Shown here piece after piece: positions 1 to 6,435 of a stretch of 9,143 nt of DNA; positions within the stretch are counted from its first letter, which is position 1; each line of letters opens with the position of its first letter. The notes below the pieces were generated by a model. The model made no database searches. It was given only the letters and a program-made list of their open reading frames with translations, and was not told the DNA's origin. The translations under genes were made by a program, and so were the position numbers. The DNA comes from Propionibacterium sp. (GTDB lineage Bacteria; Actinomycetota; Actinomycetes; Actinomycetales; Actinomycetaceae). Location of the stretch: assembly GCA_030460725.1 (NCBI GenBank), contig JAKECL010000042.1, positions 1 through 9,143 of the forward strand. The letters are read 5' to 3'.

Positions 1-52
1 CGCGGTTTTTCGTTGCAGTTCCAGGACTTCTGCGGCGACACGCCGACGCTGC

Positions 53-95
53 TAGCGTGGTTTCCTCTGGTGTGGGGAGGGAAGTGGGGTAAAGT
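53..95 (+). promoter_or_regulatory. Candidate promoter region for mraZ and the dcw cluster (two alternative -10 hexamers)
   Basis: Two hexamers fit the TAnnnT form of an actinobacterial sigma-A -10 element: TAGCGT at 53-58 and TAAAGT at 90-95. Neither has a convincing -35 at 16-19 bases; TTGCAG at 13-18 is much too far upstream of both. If TAAAGT is used, transcription would begin near 102, leaving a leader of under 30 bases, and the -10 would lie between and partly inside two GTGGGG repeats. If TAGCGT is used, the repeats would lie just downstream of the start site. Either arrangement would let a protein bound to the repeats block transcription. This is inference from hexamer matching only, so confidence is low. 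Confidence 0.3.
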
Positions 96-117
96 GGGGC
101 CACGTGTCACGGTGGGG
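72..117 (+). promoter_or_regulatory. Array of GTGGGG repeats, candidate MraZ operator
   Basis: GTGGGG occurs four times on the + strand, at 72-77, 84-89, 94-99 and 112-117. The second and third copies are exactly 10 bases apart and share a longer core, AAGTGGGG. The first is 12 bases before the second and the fourth 18 bases after the third. Known for the family: E. coli MraZ binds direct TGGGN repeats with 5-base spacers (10-base period), and Mycoplasma MraZ binds repeats of the AAAGTG type, both in front of mraZ. The central pair fits both descriptions. The fourth copy merges into the mraZ ribosome binding site and may be there for that reason alone. Autoregulation is inferred. Confidence 0.6.
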
Positions 118-129
118 AGGCGGTGAGAC

Positions 130-561
130 ATGTTCCTCGGGACCTACGAGCCCAAGCTCGATGAGAAGGGACGTGTCATCCTGCCCGCCAGGTTCCGTGA
201 CGACATGGAGGGCGGCATCGTCCTCACCCGGGGTCAGGAACGCTGCATCTACGCATTCCCGGCCCAGGAGTTCGAGTCCATGACCGTGGAACTGCGTCGC
301 GCCCCCCTGTCCTCAAAACAGGCCCGCGACTGGGTCCGCGTGATGCTCTCGGGCGCCTACAAGGAGGTCCCCGACAAGCAGGGACGCATCGTCGTCCCCG
401 CGGACCTGCGCGCATACGCAGGCCTGGGCAAGGAGCTCGCCGTCATCGGCGCAGGCTCCCGCGCCGAGATCTGGGACGCGACCGCCTGGCGCGAGTACCT
501 CGCCGTCCAGGAGGACGTGTTCTCCAACACCGCAGAAGAGATCATCCCCGGCATGTTCTGA
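130..561 (+). CDS. mraZ: Transcriptional regulator MraZ
   Basis: DNA-binding regulator of the AbrB/MazE-like swapped-hairpin fold, normally the first gene of the dcw cluster and known in E. coli to repress its own operon; family members form ring-shaped oligomers. The 143-residue length is normal. Two repeat halves are visible, each with the signature DxxGR: residues 11-15 (DEKGR, followed by VILPARFR) and residues 82-86 (DKQGR, followed by IVVPADLR). The N-terminus MFLGTYEPKLDEKGR is typical of the family, so the ATG at 130 is firm. A purine-rich GGGGAGG at 114-120 lies 9 bases before it. The array of GTGGGG repeats immediately upstream is the expected kind of binding site. It is followed by rsmH in the same direction, the conserved neighbour. 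Confidence 0.97.
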   Translation: MFLGTYEPKLDEKGRVILPARFRDDMEGGIVLTRGQERCIYAFPAQEFESMTVELRRAPLSSKQARDWVRVMLSGAYKEVPDKQGRIVVPADLRAYAGLGKELAVIGAGSRAEIWDATAWREYLAVQEDVFSNTAEEIIPGMF

Positions 562-620
562 GGCATGGGCCGAGGTCTCCGCCCGCTGCTCTGACATCAC
601 TTCCCCGATGGCAGATCACG

Positions 621-637
621 GTGGGGGACCCCGGTCC
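621..637 (+). other. Fifth GTGGGG copy plus short inverted repeat in the mraZ-rsmH gap
   Basis: The gap between the mraZ stop and the rsmH start is about 130 bases and holds no gene that I can support. Within it, GTGGGGG at 621-627 resembles the boxes in front of mraZ but stands alone. It overlaps a short inverted repeat, GGACC at 626-630 and GGTCC at 633-637, with a two-base loop. There is no run of T after it, so it does not look like an intrinsic terminator. In G-rich DNA such a match can arise by chance; function is unproven. Confidence 0.2.
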
Positions 638-680
638 GTGCACGACGCCGGGCAGGGCAGGAGAGGGGGGCAGATGGGTC

Positions 681-686
681 AGGAGG
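681..686 (+). promoter_or_regulatory. Ribosome binding site deciding the rsmH start
   Basis: AGGAGG sits 5 bases before the ATG at 692. A second purine-rich stretch, GGAGAGGGGGG at about 660-670, could serve the ATG at 674 only 3 bases later. The first has the better consensus and spacing and favours the start at 692. Confidence 0.6.
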
Positions 687-691
687 GTGCG

Positions 692-1747
692 ATGCGCGGC
701 ATCGACGAGGGTGACACGACGCCTCAGATCCACGAGGGCGACGTCCCCCCGGCTTCGGCCCCTCCAGCGGGCGGGTCCCGTGATGCCGCCGCACTGCACG
801 TGCCGGTGCTCCTGGAGGAGTGCCTCGACATGCTCGCCCCCGCGATCTCGCATCCCGGAGCCGTCCTCGTCGATGCGACACTGGGCATGGGCGGCCACAG
901 TGAGGGCGCCCTCCGGCGTTTCCCCGACCTCCATGTCGTCGGCATCGACCGTGACCCCCAGGCCATCGCACTGGCCTCCACCCGACTGGCTCCCTTCGGG
1001 CAGCGCTTCCGCGCCGTCACCACCACCTACGACCACATCGACCAGGTCGCCACCGAGTACGGCCACGACGCACAGGTCGACGGTGTCCTCATGGACCTCG
1101 GGGTCTCCAGCCTGCAGTTGGACGACCTGGAGCGCGGGTTCTCCTACTCCCATGACGCGCCGCTGGACATGCGCATGGATCCCAGTTCCGGGACGTCCGC
1201 CGCGGAGCTCCTGGCCACCGCCGACGAACGTGAACTCACCCGCATCCTGCGCACCTACGGCGAGGAGCGCTTCGCCCAGCGCATCGCGCGCCTCATCGTC
1301 TCCGAACGTGCTGCAGTCCCCCTCACCCGCACCTCCCAGCTGGCCGACCTGGTGCGACGCGCCATCCCTGCACCCGCCCGGCGCACCGGGGGGAACCCCT
1401 CGAAGCGGACGTTCCAGGCACTGCGGGTCGCGGTCAATGACGAGCTGCGCATCCTTGAGGTCGCCCTGCCCCGGGCGCTGACGCATGTGCGCGTGGGTGG
1501 TCGTGTCGTGGTCGAGGCCTACCAATCGCTGGAGGACCGAATCGTCAAGGCGGTCTTCCGTGAGGGGAGCAGGGACATGACACCGCCGGGACTGCCCGTG
1601 CTCCCCGGCGAATCGGACGCACCCCTGCGCCTCCTCACCCGCGGGGCCGGGCGCGCCGATGAAGAAGAAGTCGCCCGCAACCCTCGTTCCGCCTCCGTGC
1701 GGCTGCGCGGGGTCGAGATCGTCCACCCCTGGAGGAACCGTTCATGA
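692..1747 (+). CDS. rsmH: 16S rRNA (cytosine(1402)-N(4))-methyltransferase RsmH (MraW)
   Basis: SAM-dependent methyltransferase that modifies N4 of C1402 in 16S rRNA in the decoding centre of the small ribosomal subunit. From the ATG at 692 the protein has 351 residues. After a 35-residue low-complexity lead, the family begins with HVPVLLEECLDML. The SAM-binding loop is DATLGMGGHS (61-70). Further signatures are DLGVSSLQLDDLERGFSY, FQALRVAVNDEL, the actinobacterial form AYQSLEDRIVK (HSLEDR in many other bacteria) and NPRSASVRLR near the C-terminus. In-frame starts at 674 (357 residues) and 608 (379) exist; 608 lacks a ribosome binding site. The stop overlaps the next gene in ATGA (1744-1747). 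Placement after mraZ is the standard one. Confidence 0.96.
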   Translation: MRGIDEGDTTPQIHEGDVPPASAPPAGGSRDAAALHVPVLLEECLDMLAPAISHPGAVLVDATLGMGGHSEGALRRFPDLHVVGIDRDPQAIALASTRLAPFGQRFRAVTTTYDHIDQVATEYGHDAQVDGVLMDLGVSSLQLDDLERGFSYSHDAPLDMRMDPSSGTSAAELLATADERELTRILRTYGEERFAQRIARLIVSERAAVPLTRTSQLADLVRRAIPAPARRTGGNPSKRTFQALRVAVNDELRILEVALPRALTHVRVGGRVVVEAYQSLEDRIVKAVFREGSRDMTPPGLPVLPGESDAPLRLLTRGAGRADEEEVARNPRSASVRLRGVEIVHPWRNRS

Positions 1748-2139
1748 GCACCGCTGCCGCACGGACACATCCCGCCTCCAGGCCTGAACGCCTGCGCGAG
1801 ACCACCCGTCCCGACCTGCGGGTCGTGGAGGGACATGATCCCCGACGCTCCCTGGTCCCCCTGGTCGTCATCGCGCTCATCGTGCTGATGGCGGCGATCG
1901 TGGCGCCGATGGTCATCAACACACAGATGGCCGAGACCTCCTTCGCGATCCGTGACCAACAACTCAAGCTCAATGCCCTGGAGGCCGAGGCCTGGACGCT
2001 GCAGACCCAGCTCCAGGAGGTTGCCTCCCCGATCTCCCTCGAAAAGGCCGCGCGCTCACGAGGCATGGTGCCCGCCGGCACCACCGGTCTGATCTCCTTG
2101 CAGGGCGGTAGTGTCGAGGGCGGACAGCCCGCACGATGA
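1744..2139 (+). CDS. ftsL: FtsL-like septum formation protein
   Basis: Small bitopic protein of 131 residues, in the position of ftsL between rsmH and ftsI. A basic, proline-containing cytoplasmic N-terminus (about 1-35) is followed by one strongly hydrophobic segment (about 36-58, LVPLVVIALIVLMAAIVAPM). An extracytoplasmic stretch of about 60-95 rich in Q, L, E and A comes next, compatible with a short coiled coil, and the tail contains the FtsL-like SLEKAARSRGMVPA. In the family, FtsL pairs with FtsB/DivIC and activates FtsW-FtsI. The sequence itself is poorly conserved, so the call rests on topology, size and gene order. GGAGG at 1731-1735, 8 bases before the ATG, supports the start. It overlaps rsmH by 4 bases (ATGA), indicating coupled translation. 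Confidence 0.85.
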   Translation: MSTAAARTHPASRPERLRETTRPDLRVVEGHDPRRSLVPLVVIALIVLMAAIVAPMVINTQMAETSFAIRDQQLKLNALEAEAWTLQTQLQEVASPISLEKAARSRGMVPAGTTGLISLQGGSVEGGQPAR

Positions 2140-2141
2140 GC

Positions 2142-2151
2142 AAAGGGGGAG
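2142..2151 (+). promoter_or_regulatory. Ribosome binding site favouring the second ftsI start
   Basis: AAAGGGGGAG lies 5 bases before the ATG at 2157. The ATG at 2136, which overlaps the ftsL stop in ATGA, has only a distant GAGGGCGG (2116-2123, 12 bases away). The site lies inside the first codons of the longer version, which argues that 2157 is the working start. Confidence 0.55.
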
Positions 2152-2156
2152 CCTCC

Positions 2157-3905
2157 ATGACCTCCGCACAGCGCGCCCGGTGGATCGTGGTGATCTCCAC
2201 CGTCGTGCTGCTGCTGTGCGTCACGCGCCTCTTCTACATCCAGATCGTGCGGGGCCCCTCCCTGGCAGAGGAAGGGCAGGTGGTGCGCACCTCCGTCTCC
2301 GAGGTGGCGGCGAAGCGCGGCTCCATCGTGGACGCCAACGGTCTGGTCCTGGCCGATTCGGTGCAGACCTACCATGTGGCGGTCAACCAGGTGAATGTCG
2401 CCAAGTGGCGTCACTACGAGGACCAGACCCAACCTGACGGAACCACGAAGTCGGTGCTGGTGGGCAAGGGGCCCGCTGAGGCAGCCAAGCAACTGGCCCC
2501 CCTGCTGGACATGGATCCCGTGGAACTGGGCGGGAAGATGGTGGGCACACACACCTACGTCTACCTCAAGAAGAACGTCGACGCCGTCACCTACCGCAAG
2601 ATCCGTGAACTGGGCATCTACGGGATCGAGTGGGAGTCCGTGTTCCAACGCACCTACCCCAACGGCAACACGGCAGCCCCGCTGATCGGCACCGTGAACG
2701 AGTCCGGGGAGGGCAGCTCGGGTCTGGAGGCGACCTTCGACGCCCTCCTGCAGGGCACCCCGGGCAAGGAAGCCTTCGAGATCGCCCCCAACGGAGCGAT
2801 CATGCCGGGGGGCAAGCAGACCACCCAGGAGCCCCAGGACGGTGCCACCATCACCACGACGATACGTGGGGACCTCCAGCACGCCGTCCAGGAGGTTCTC
2901 GACGCCCGCGTCACGCAGCACGAGGCCGAGTGGGGCGCCGTCGTCATCACCGATGTCGCGACCGGCAAGGTGCTGGTCATGGCGGACTCGGGGTCACAGT
3001 CCCCGGACAATGCGGCACCGCAGACCGTGCGCTCCGTGCAGTACGCCTTCGAGCCCGGCTCCGTGGGCAAGGTCATCACCATGGCCACCGCCCTGGAGAA
3101 GGGGAGCGTCACCCCGACCTCCGTGTTCACCGTCCCCTACGCGCTCGACGTCGAGGGCGAGGACCTGCCCATCACCGACTTCCACGAGCACGACACACAG
3201 CAGCTGACGGCCACCGGAATCCTCGCCGAGTCCTCGAACACGGGCACCGTGCTCATCGGCGAGACGGTGAGCGACCAGGATCGATTCGACATGATGCATG
3301 CCCTGGGGCTGGGACAGCCCACCGGCATCGAACTGGCGGGGGAGTCGGAAGGCCTGGTCCGCACGCCCGACCAGTGGTTGGGGCGCGATCGCTACGTCAC
3401 CATGTTCGGTCAGGCCTACATGATGACGGCGCTCCAGGAGGCGGGTGTCATGGCGACCATCGGCAACGGGGGTGTGCGCATGGCCCCGCGGCTGGTCGAC
3501 TCCTGGACCCTGCCCGACGGAACGGTCCACCAGCCCGACCCGGTGGAACCCGTCCAGGCGATGTCTTCGACGACTGCCTCCACACTGCTGCGCATGATGG
3601 AGTCGACGGTGGACACCGAACAGGGCACCGGACAGATGGCCAAGGTGGAGGGATACCGGCTGGCGGTGAAGACCGGCACGGCGGAGATCCCCGGTGGCAC
3701 GGTGTCGACCGTCGCGGGCATCGTCCCGGCCGACGCGCCTCGTCTGGCTGTCTCCGTCGTGCTCTACAATCCCAAGGTCGGATGGCTGTCCTCGGACTCG
3801 GCGGCGCCACTGTTCGCCGAGGCCGTCACCCAGGCCGTGCGCAATCTCGCGGTCCCGGCCTCGTCAGGGGCCGCGGACCTCTACCCGAGCACCCCCGGGC
3901 AATGA
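2157..3905 (+). CDS. ftsI: Division-specific penicillin-binding protein FtsI (class B PBP, PbpB)
   Basis: Septal peptidoglycan D,D-transpeptidase that cross-links the glycan strands made by FtsW; target of beta-lactams. From the ATG at 2157 it has 582 residues (589 from 2136). One N-terminal membrane anchor (about residues 7-29) is followed by the class B pedestal domain, which begins with RGSIVDANGLVLADS and includes TYPNGNTAAPLIG. The transpeptidase domain carries all three active-site motifs: SVGK (S302 nucleophile, K305), SSN (359-361) and KTGT (505-508). The YVTMFGQAYMMTALQ region precedes the KTG box as usual. There is no C-terminal PASTA domain; the protein ends soon after the transpeptidase fold. 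It follows ftsL directly. The next gene is murF, whereas murE is the usual neighbour. Confidence 0.96.
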   Translation: MTSAQRARWIVVISTVVLLLCVTRLFYIQIVRGPSLAEEGQVVRTSVSEVAAKRGSIVDANGLVLADSVQTYHVAVNQVNVAKWRHYEDQTQPDGTTKSVLVGKGPAEAAKQLAPLLDMDPVELGGKMVGTHTYVYLKKNVDAVTYRKIRELGIYGIEWESVFQRTYPNGNTAAPLIGTVNESGEGSSGLEATFDALLQGTPGKEAFEIAPNGAIMPGGKQTTQEPQDGATITTTIRGDLQHAVQEVLDARVTQHEAEWGAVVITDVATGKVLVMADSGSQSPDNAAPQTVRSVQYAFEPGSVGKVITMATALEKGSVTPTSVFTVPYALDVEGEDLPITDFHEHDTQQLTATGILAESSNTGTVLIGETVSDQDRFDMMHALGLGQPTGIELAGESEGLVRTPDQWLGRDRYVTMFGQAYMMTALQEAGVMATIGNGGVRMAPRLVDSWTLPDGTVHQPDPVEPVQAMSSTTASTLLRMMESTVDTEQGTGQMAKVEGYRLAVKTGTAEIPGGTVSTVAGIVPADAPRLAVSVVLYNPKVGWLSSDSAAPLFAEAVTQAVRNLAVPASSGAADLYPSTPGQ

Positions 3906-3940
3906 CCAGGGGCGCAGGACAGGGAACCCCAGGGGGACCC

Positions 3941-3946
3941 GGAGGG
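3941..3946 (+). promoter_or_regulatory. Ribosome binding site deciding the murF start
   Basis: GGAGGG lies 6 bases before the ATG at 3953. An in-frame ATG at 3902, overlapping the ftsI stop in ATGA, would add 17 Gly-rich residues that match nothing in MurF. The site supports 3953. Confidence 0.65.
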
Positions 3947-3952
3947 AGAACG

Positions 3953-5353
3953 ATGGACAGGCACGCCAGCTGGGTGGCGGAGGTGGTCTCGGGACGACTG
4001 GTGGGACCGGATGTGACCATCACCGCTGCGGTGGTCACTGATTCCCGCGAGGTGCTCCCGGGTTCGCTGTACGTGGCCCGGCGCGGTGAGTCCGCCGACG
4101 GGCATGCGTTCGTGGGTGCGGCTGCCGACAAGGGAGCCGTGTGTGCCCTGGTCGAGCACGTCGTCGAGGGGGCTGCCCTCACACAGGTGGTCGTCGAGGA
4201 CTCGACACGCGCCCTGGGCGACCTGGCCCATGCCCACCTGGCGGACCTGCGTGCCGGGGGTGACCTGGTGGTCGTCGCGATCACCGGGTCCGTGGGCAAG
4301 ACCACGACCAAGGACCTCCTGGCGCAGGCACTGTCGCCCCTGGCCCCGACCGTCGCCCCGCGCCTGTCCTTCAACAACGAGGTCGGCGCCCCCCTGACGG
4401 TGCTGCGCGCGGACCGCGACACCCGCTACCTGGTGCTGGAGATGGGGGCCTCCGGGCCCGGCCACCTCACCTACCTCACGGGCATCGCATCCCCCGACAT
4501 TGCCGTGGAACTGCGCGTGGGGAGTGCCCACCTCGGGGGATTCGGCTCCCGCGAGGCCGTCGCGCGCGCCAAGGTCGAGCTGGTCGACGGGGAACTCCCC
4601 GGAGCCGTCACCGTCCTCAACGCCGACGACGACCTGGTCAGCGCCATGGCCTCCCACGCCAAGGGCCCCGTCCTGCGTTTCTCCGAGGAGCCCGGGCGCC
4701 CCGCCGAGGTCCGTGCCAGCGCCGTCCACGCCGACGAGGGCGACCACGCCTCCTTCACGCTGTCCACCCCCACGGGGGTGGCGGACGTTCACCTGGGACT
4801 GGTCGGTGCCCACCACGTCCACAACGCCCTGGCGGCGGCCACCGTCTGCCACGCACTGGGCATGGACGCCGCGCAGATCGCCCGCGCCCTGGACGACGCC
4901 ACGGCGCAGTCCCCCCACCGCATGGCGGTCAGCCGTGTGGAGGTGGGTGGACACCGCGTCACGGTGGTGGACGACGCCTACAACGCCAATCCCGATTCCA
5001 TGAACGCCGGACTGCGTGCCCTGGCCTCCCTGTCCCACGGGAGACGCAGTGTCGCCGTGCTGGGTGAGATGCTGGAACTGGGGGAGACCTCCGCCGAACT
5101 CCACCGTCAGGTGGGTGAACTGGCCGCGACCCTCGGCATCGACGTGGTCATCGCGGTCGGGCAGGGGGCCGCACCGCTGCTGGAGCCCCTGGAGGGACGC
5201 GCACTCACAGCGTTCGCCCCGGATGCCCAGGAGGCGACGGCACAGGTGCGCGCGCTCCTCCAGGACGGCGACGTCGTCCTGGTCAAGGGATCCAACGGCT
5301 CAGGTGTCTGGCGAACCGCAGACGCACTGACAGGACAGGAGGACCCCCAGTGA
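3953..5353 (+). CDS. murF: UDP-N-acetylmuramoyl-tripeptide--D-alanyl-D-alanine ligase MurF
   Basis: ATP-dependent cytoplasmic ligase that adds D-Ala-D-Ala to the UDP-MurNAc-tripeptide, completing the pentapeptide. It has 466 residues, normal for the family. The N-terminal domain shows VVTDSREVLPGSLYVARRGE with a following DGH, the UDP-MurNAc binding part. The central ATPase domain has the P-loop TGSVGKTTT (111-119), FNNEVGAPLTVL and EMGASGPGHL. The C-terminal domain has DDAYNANPDSM (340-350), VLGEMLELG and VKGSNGSGVWR. MurF rather than MurE is shown by the NNEVG and DAYNANP motifs. At about 185-193 the sequence reads VELRVGSAH, with Arg where many homologues have Asn. It lies 47 bases after ftsI, and its stop overlaps the mraY GTG start (GTGA, 5350-5353). 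Confidence 0.96.
   Translation: MDRHASWVAEVVSGRLVGPDVTITAAVVTDSREVLPGSLYVARRGESADGHAFVGAAADKGAVCALVEHVVEGAALTQVVVEDSTRALGDLAHAHLADLRAGGDLVVVAITGSVGKTTTKDLLAQALSPLAPTVAPRLSFNNEVGAPLTVLRADRDTRYLVLEMGASGPGHLTYLTGIASPDIAVELRVGSAHLGGFGSREAVARAKVELVDGELPGAVTVLNADDDLVSAMASHAKGPVLRFSEEPGRPAEVRASAVHADEGDHASFTLSTPTGVADVHLGLVGAHHVHNALAAATVCHALGMDAAQIARALDDATAQSPHRMAVSRVEVGGHRVTVVDDAYNANPDSMNAGLRALASLSHGRRSVAVLGEMLELGETSAELHRQVGELAATLGIDVVIAVGQGAAPLLEPLEGRALTAFAPDAQEATAQVRALLQDGDVVLVKGSNGSGVWRTADALTGQEDPQ
5337..5342 (+). promoter_or_regulatory. Ribosome binding site for the GTG start of mraY
   Basis: A perfect AGGAGG inside the last codons of murF lies 7 bases before the GTG at 5350. It supports a non-ATG start that overlaps the murF stop codon. 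Confidence 0.75.
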
Positions 5354-6435
5354 TCGGTGTCATCGTCGCCTTCGCGGTCAGCCTGGTCCTCTCGATGGGA
5401 CTGACCCCCCTGTTCATCCGTTTCCAGGTCAAGAACCACATCGGACAGTTCGTTCGCCAGGACGGACCCACCCAGCACCTCACCAAGCGCGGTACCCCGA
5501 TCATGGGCGGCGTGGTCTTCATGTTCGCCGCCGTCCTGGCCTGGCTGGTCGGCTACCTCGCCATCGGCTCCACCCCCGACTGGTCCTCGACGCTCCTGGT
5601 CTTCCTCTTCGTCGGGCTGGGGGGCATCGGCCTGCTCGATGACCTCCTGAAGGTCCGTCACGAGCAGTCACTGGGCCTGCACGCCGGTGCCAAGATGGTC
5701 GGACAGCTGCTGGTCGGTGCCCTCTTCGCCGGAGGAGCCCTGCTCCTCCCGGACCGCCACGGGGTGACTCCAGGGTCCATGGAGATCTCGGTCTTCCGGC
5801 CCACGGGTGTCACCCTGGCGTTTGCCGGGGTCGCTGTGGGTGTGGTGCTGTTCATCCTGTGGGCGAACTTCCTGGTGGCCGCCTGGTCCAATGCGGTGAA
5901 CCTCACGGACGGGCTGGACGGCCTGGCCACCGGCTGCTCGATCTTCGTCTTCGGCGCCTACACCATGATCACGGTGTTCCAGAACATCCAGTCGTGCTGG
6001 GGGTCCACGGTCAACACCGCGGCCTGCTATCCCACACGCGATCCCCTGGGACTGGCGATCTTCAGCGCCGCAGTGGTCGGCGCGCTGGCAGGGTTCCTGT
6101 GGTGGAATGCCTCGCCGGCCCAGATCTTCATGGGGGACACGGGTTCGCTGGCACTGGGGGGTGCCTTCGCGGGCCTGAGCATCCTCACCAACACGGAGTT
6201 CATCGCGGTCGTCATCGGCGGGATGTTCGTCGTCATCACGATGTCCGACGTCATCCAGATCGGCGTCTTCAAGCTCACCCACAAACGGGTGTTCCGCATG
6301 GCGCCGTTGCACCACCACTTCGAACTGAAGGGGTGGAAGGAGATCACCATCGTCGTCCGTTTCTGGCTGATCGCAGCGCTCTTCGCGATCACCGGGGTCG
6401 GGCTCTTCTACGCGGAGTGGGCATCACACCTGTGA
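5350..6435 (+). CDS. mraY: Phospho-N-acetylmuramoyl-pentapeptide-transferase MraY
   Basis: Integral membrane enzyme that transfers phospho-MurNAc-pentapeptide from UDP to undecaprenyl phosphate, giving lipid I, on the cytoplasmic face. Its 361 residues are hydrophobic, with about ten likely membrane segments. Signatures in order are QDGPTQHLTKRGTPIMGG (substrate loop), LLDDLLKV with the Asp pair D97-D98, NAVNLTDGLDGLATG (181-195), MGDTGSLALGG with D263, and the cytoplasmic histidine motif MAPLHHHFELKGW (H321-H323). These are the known Mg-binding and catalytic positions in the family. A loop with two cysteines (about 216-226) before YPTRDPL resembles actinobacterial MraY. The GTG start gives the expected N-terminus directly before the first helix. 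It overlaps murF and murD by 4 bases each, so coupled translation is likely. Confidence 0.97.
   Translation: MIGVIVAFAVSLVLSMGLTPLFIRFQVKNHIGQFVRQDGPTQHLTKRGTPIMGGVVFMFAAVLAWLVGYLAIGSTPDWSSTLLVFLFVGLGGIGLLDDLLKVRHEQSLGLHAGAKMVGQLLVGALFAGGALLLPDRHGVTPGSMEISVFRPTGVTLAFAGVAVGVVLFILWANFLVAAWSNAVNLTDGLDGLATGCSIFVFGAYTMITVFQNIQSCWGSTVNTAACYPTRDPLGLAIFSAAVVGALAGFLWWNASPAQIFMGDTGSLALGGAFAGLSILTNTEFIAVVIGGMFVVITMSDVIQIGVFKLTHKRVFRMAPLHHHFELKGWKEITIVVRFWLIAALFAITGVGLFYAEWASHL

Noticed and set aside
101..106. CACGTG palindrome in the mraZ leader, and CCAC/GTGG inverted repeat at 100-115
   Set aside because: Six-base and four-base symmetries are expected by chance in such DNA. There is no second copy and no known actinobacterial regulator to assign, and the pairing is too weak for a terminator or attenuator.
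542..1726. Long minus-strand open frame (394 codons) opposite rsmH
   Set aside because: It lies wholly against a gene with clear RsmH motifs. Its composition (Gly, Val, Asp, His, Arg repeats) is that of a GC-rich antisense shadow, and it has no recognisable domain.
1635..2921. Long minus-strand open frame (428 codons) opposite ftsL and ftsI
   Set aside because: It is a shadow produced by high third-position GC. It spans two real genes and shows no family motif.
2630..3952. Upstream in-frame extension of murF through ftsI
   Set aside because: The frame is open only because of GC bias. The extension is His/Arg/Gly-rich noise over the ftsI active-site region, and MurF homology begins after 3953.
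3881..5104. Long minus-strand open frame (407 codons) opposite murF
   Set aside because: It is antisense to intact MurF motifs, with low-complexity Gly/Val/Gln/His composition typical of a shadow frame.
5859..6431. Upstream in-frame extension of murD through mraY
   Set aside because: It is likewise a shadow of mraY. MurD homology begins at VAVIGWG just after the GTG at 6432, which has a suitable ribosome binding site.
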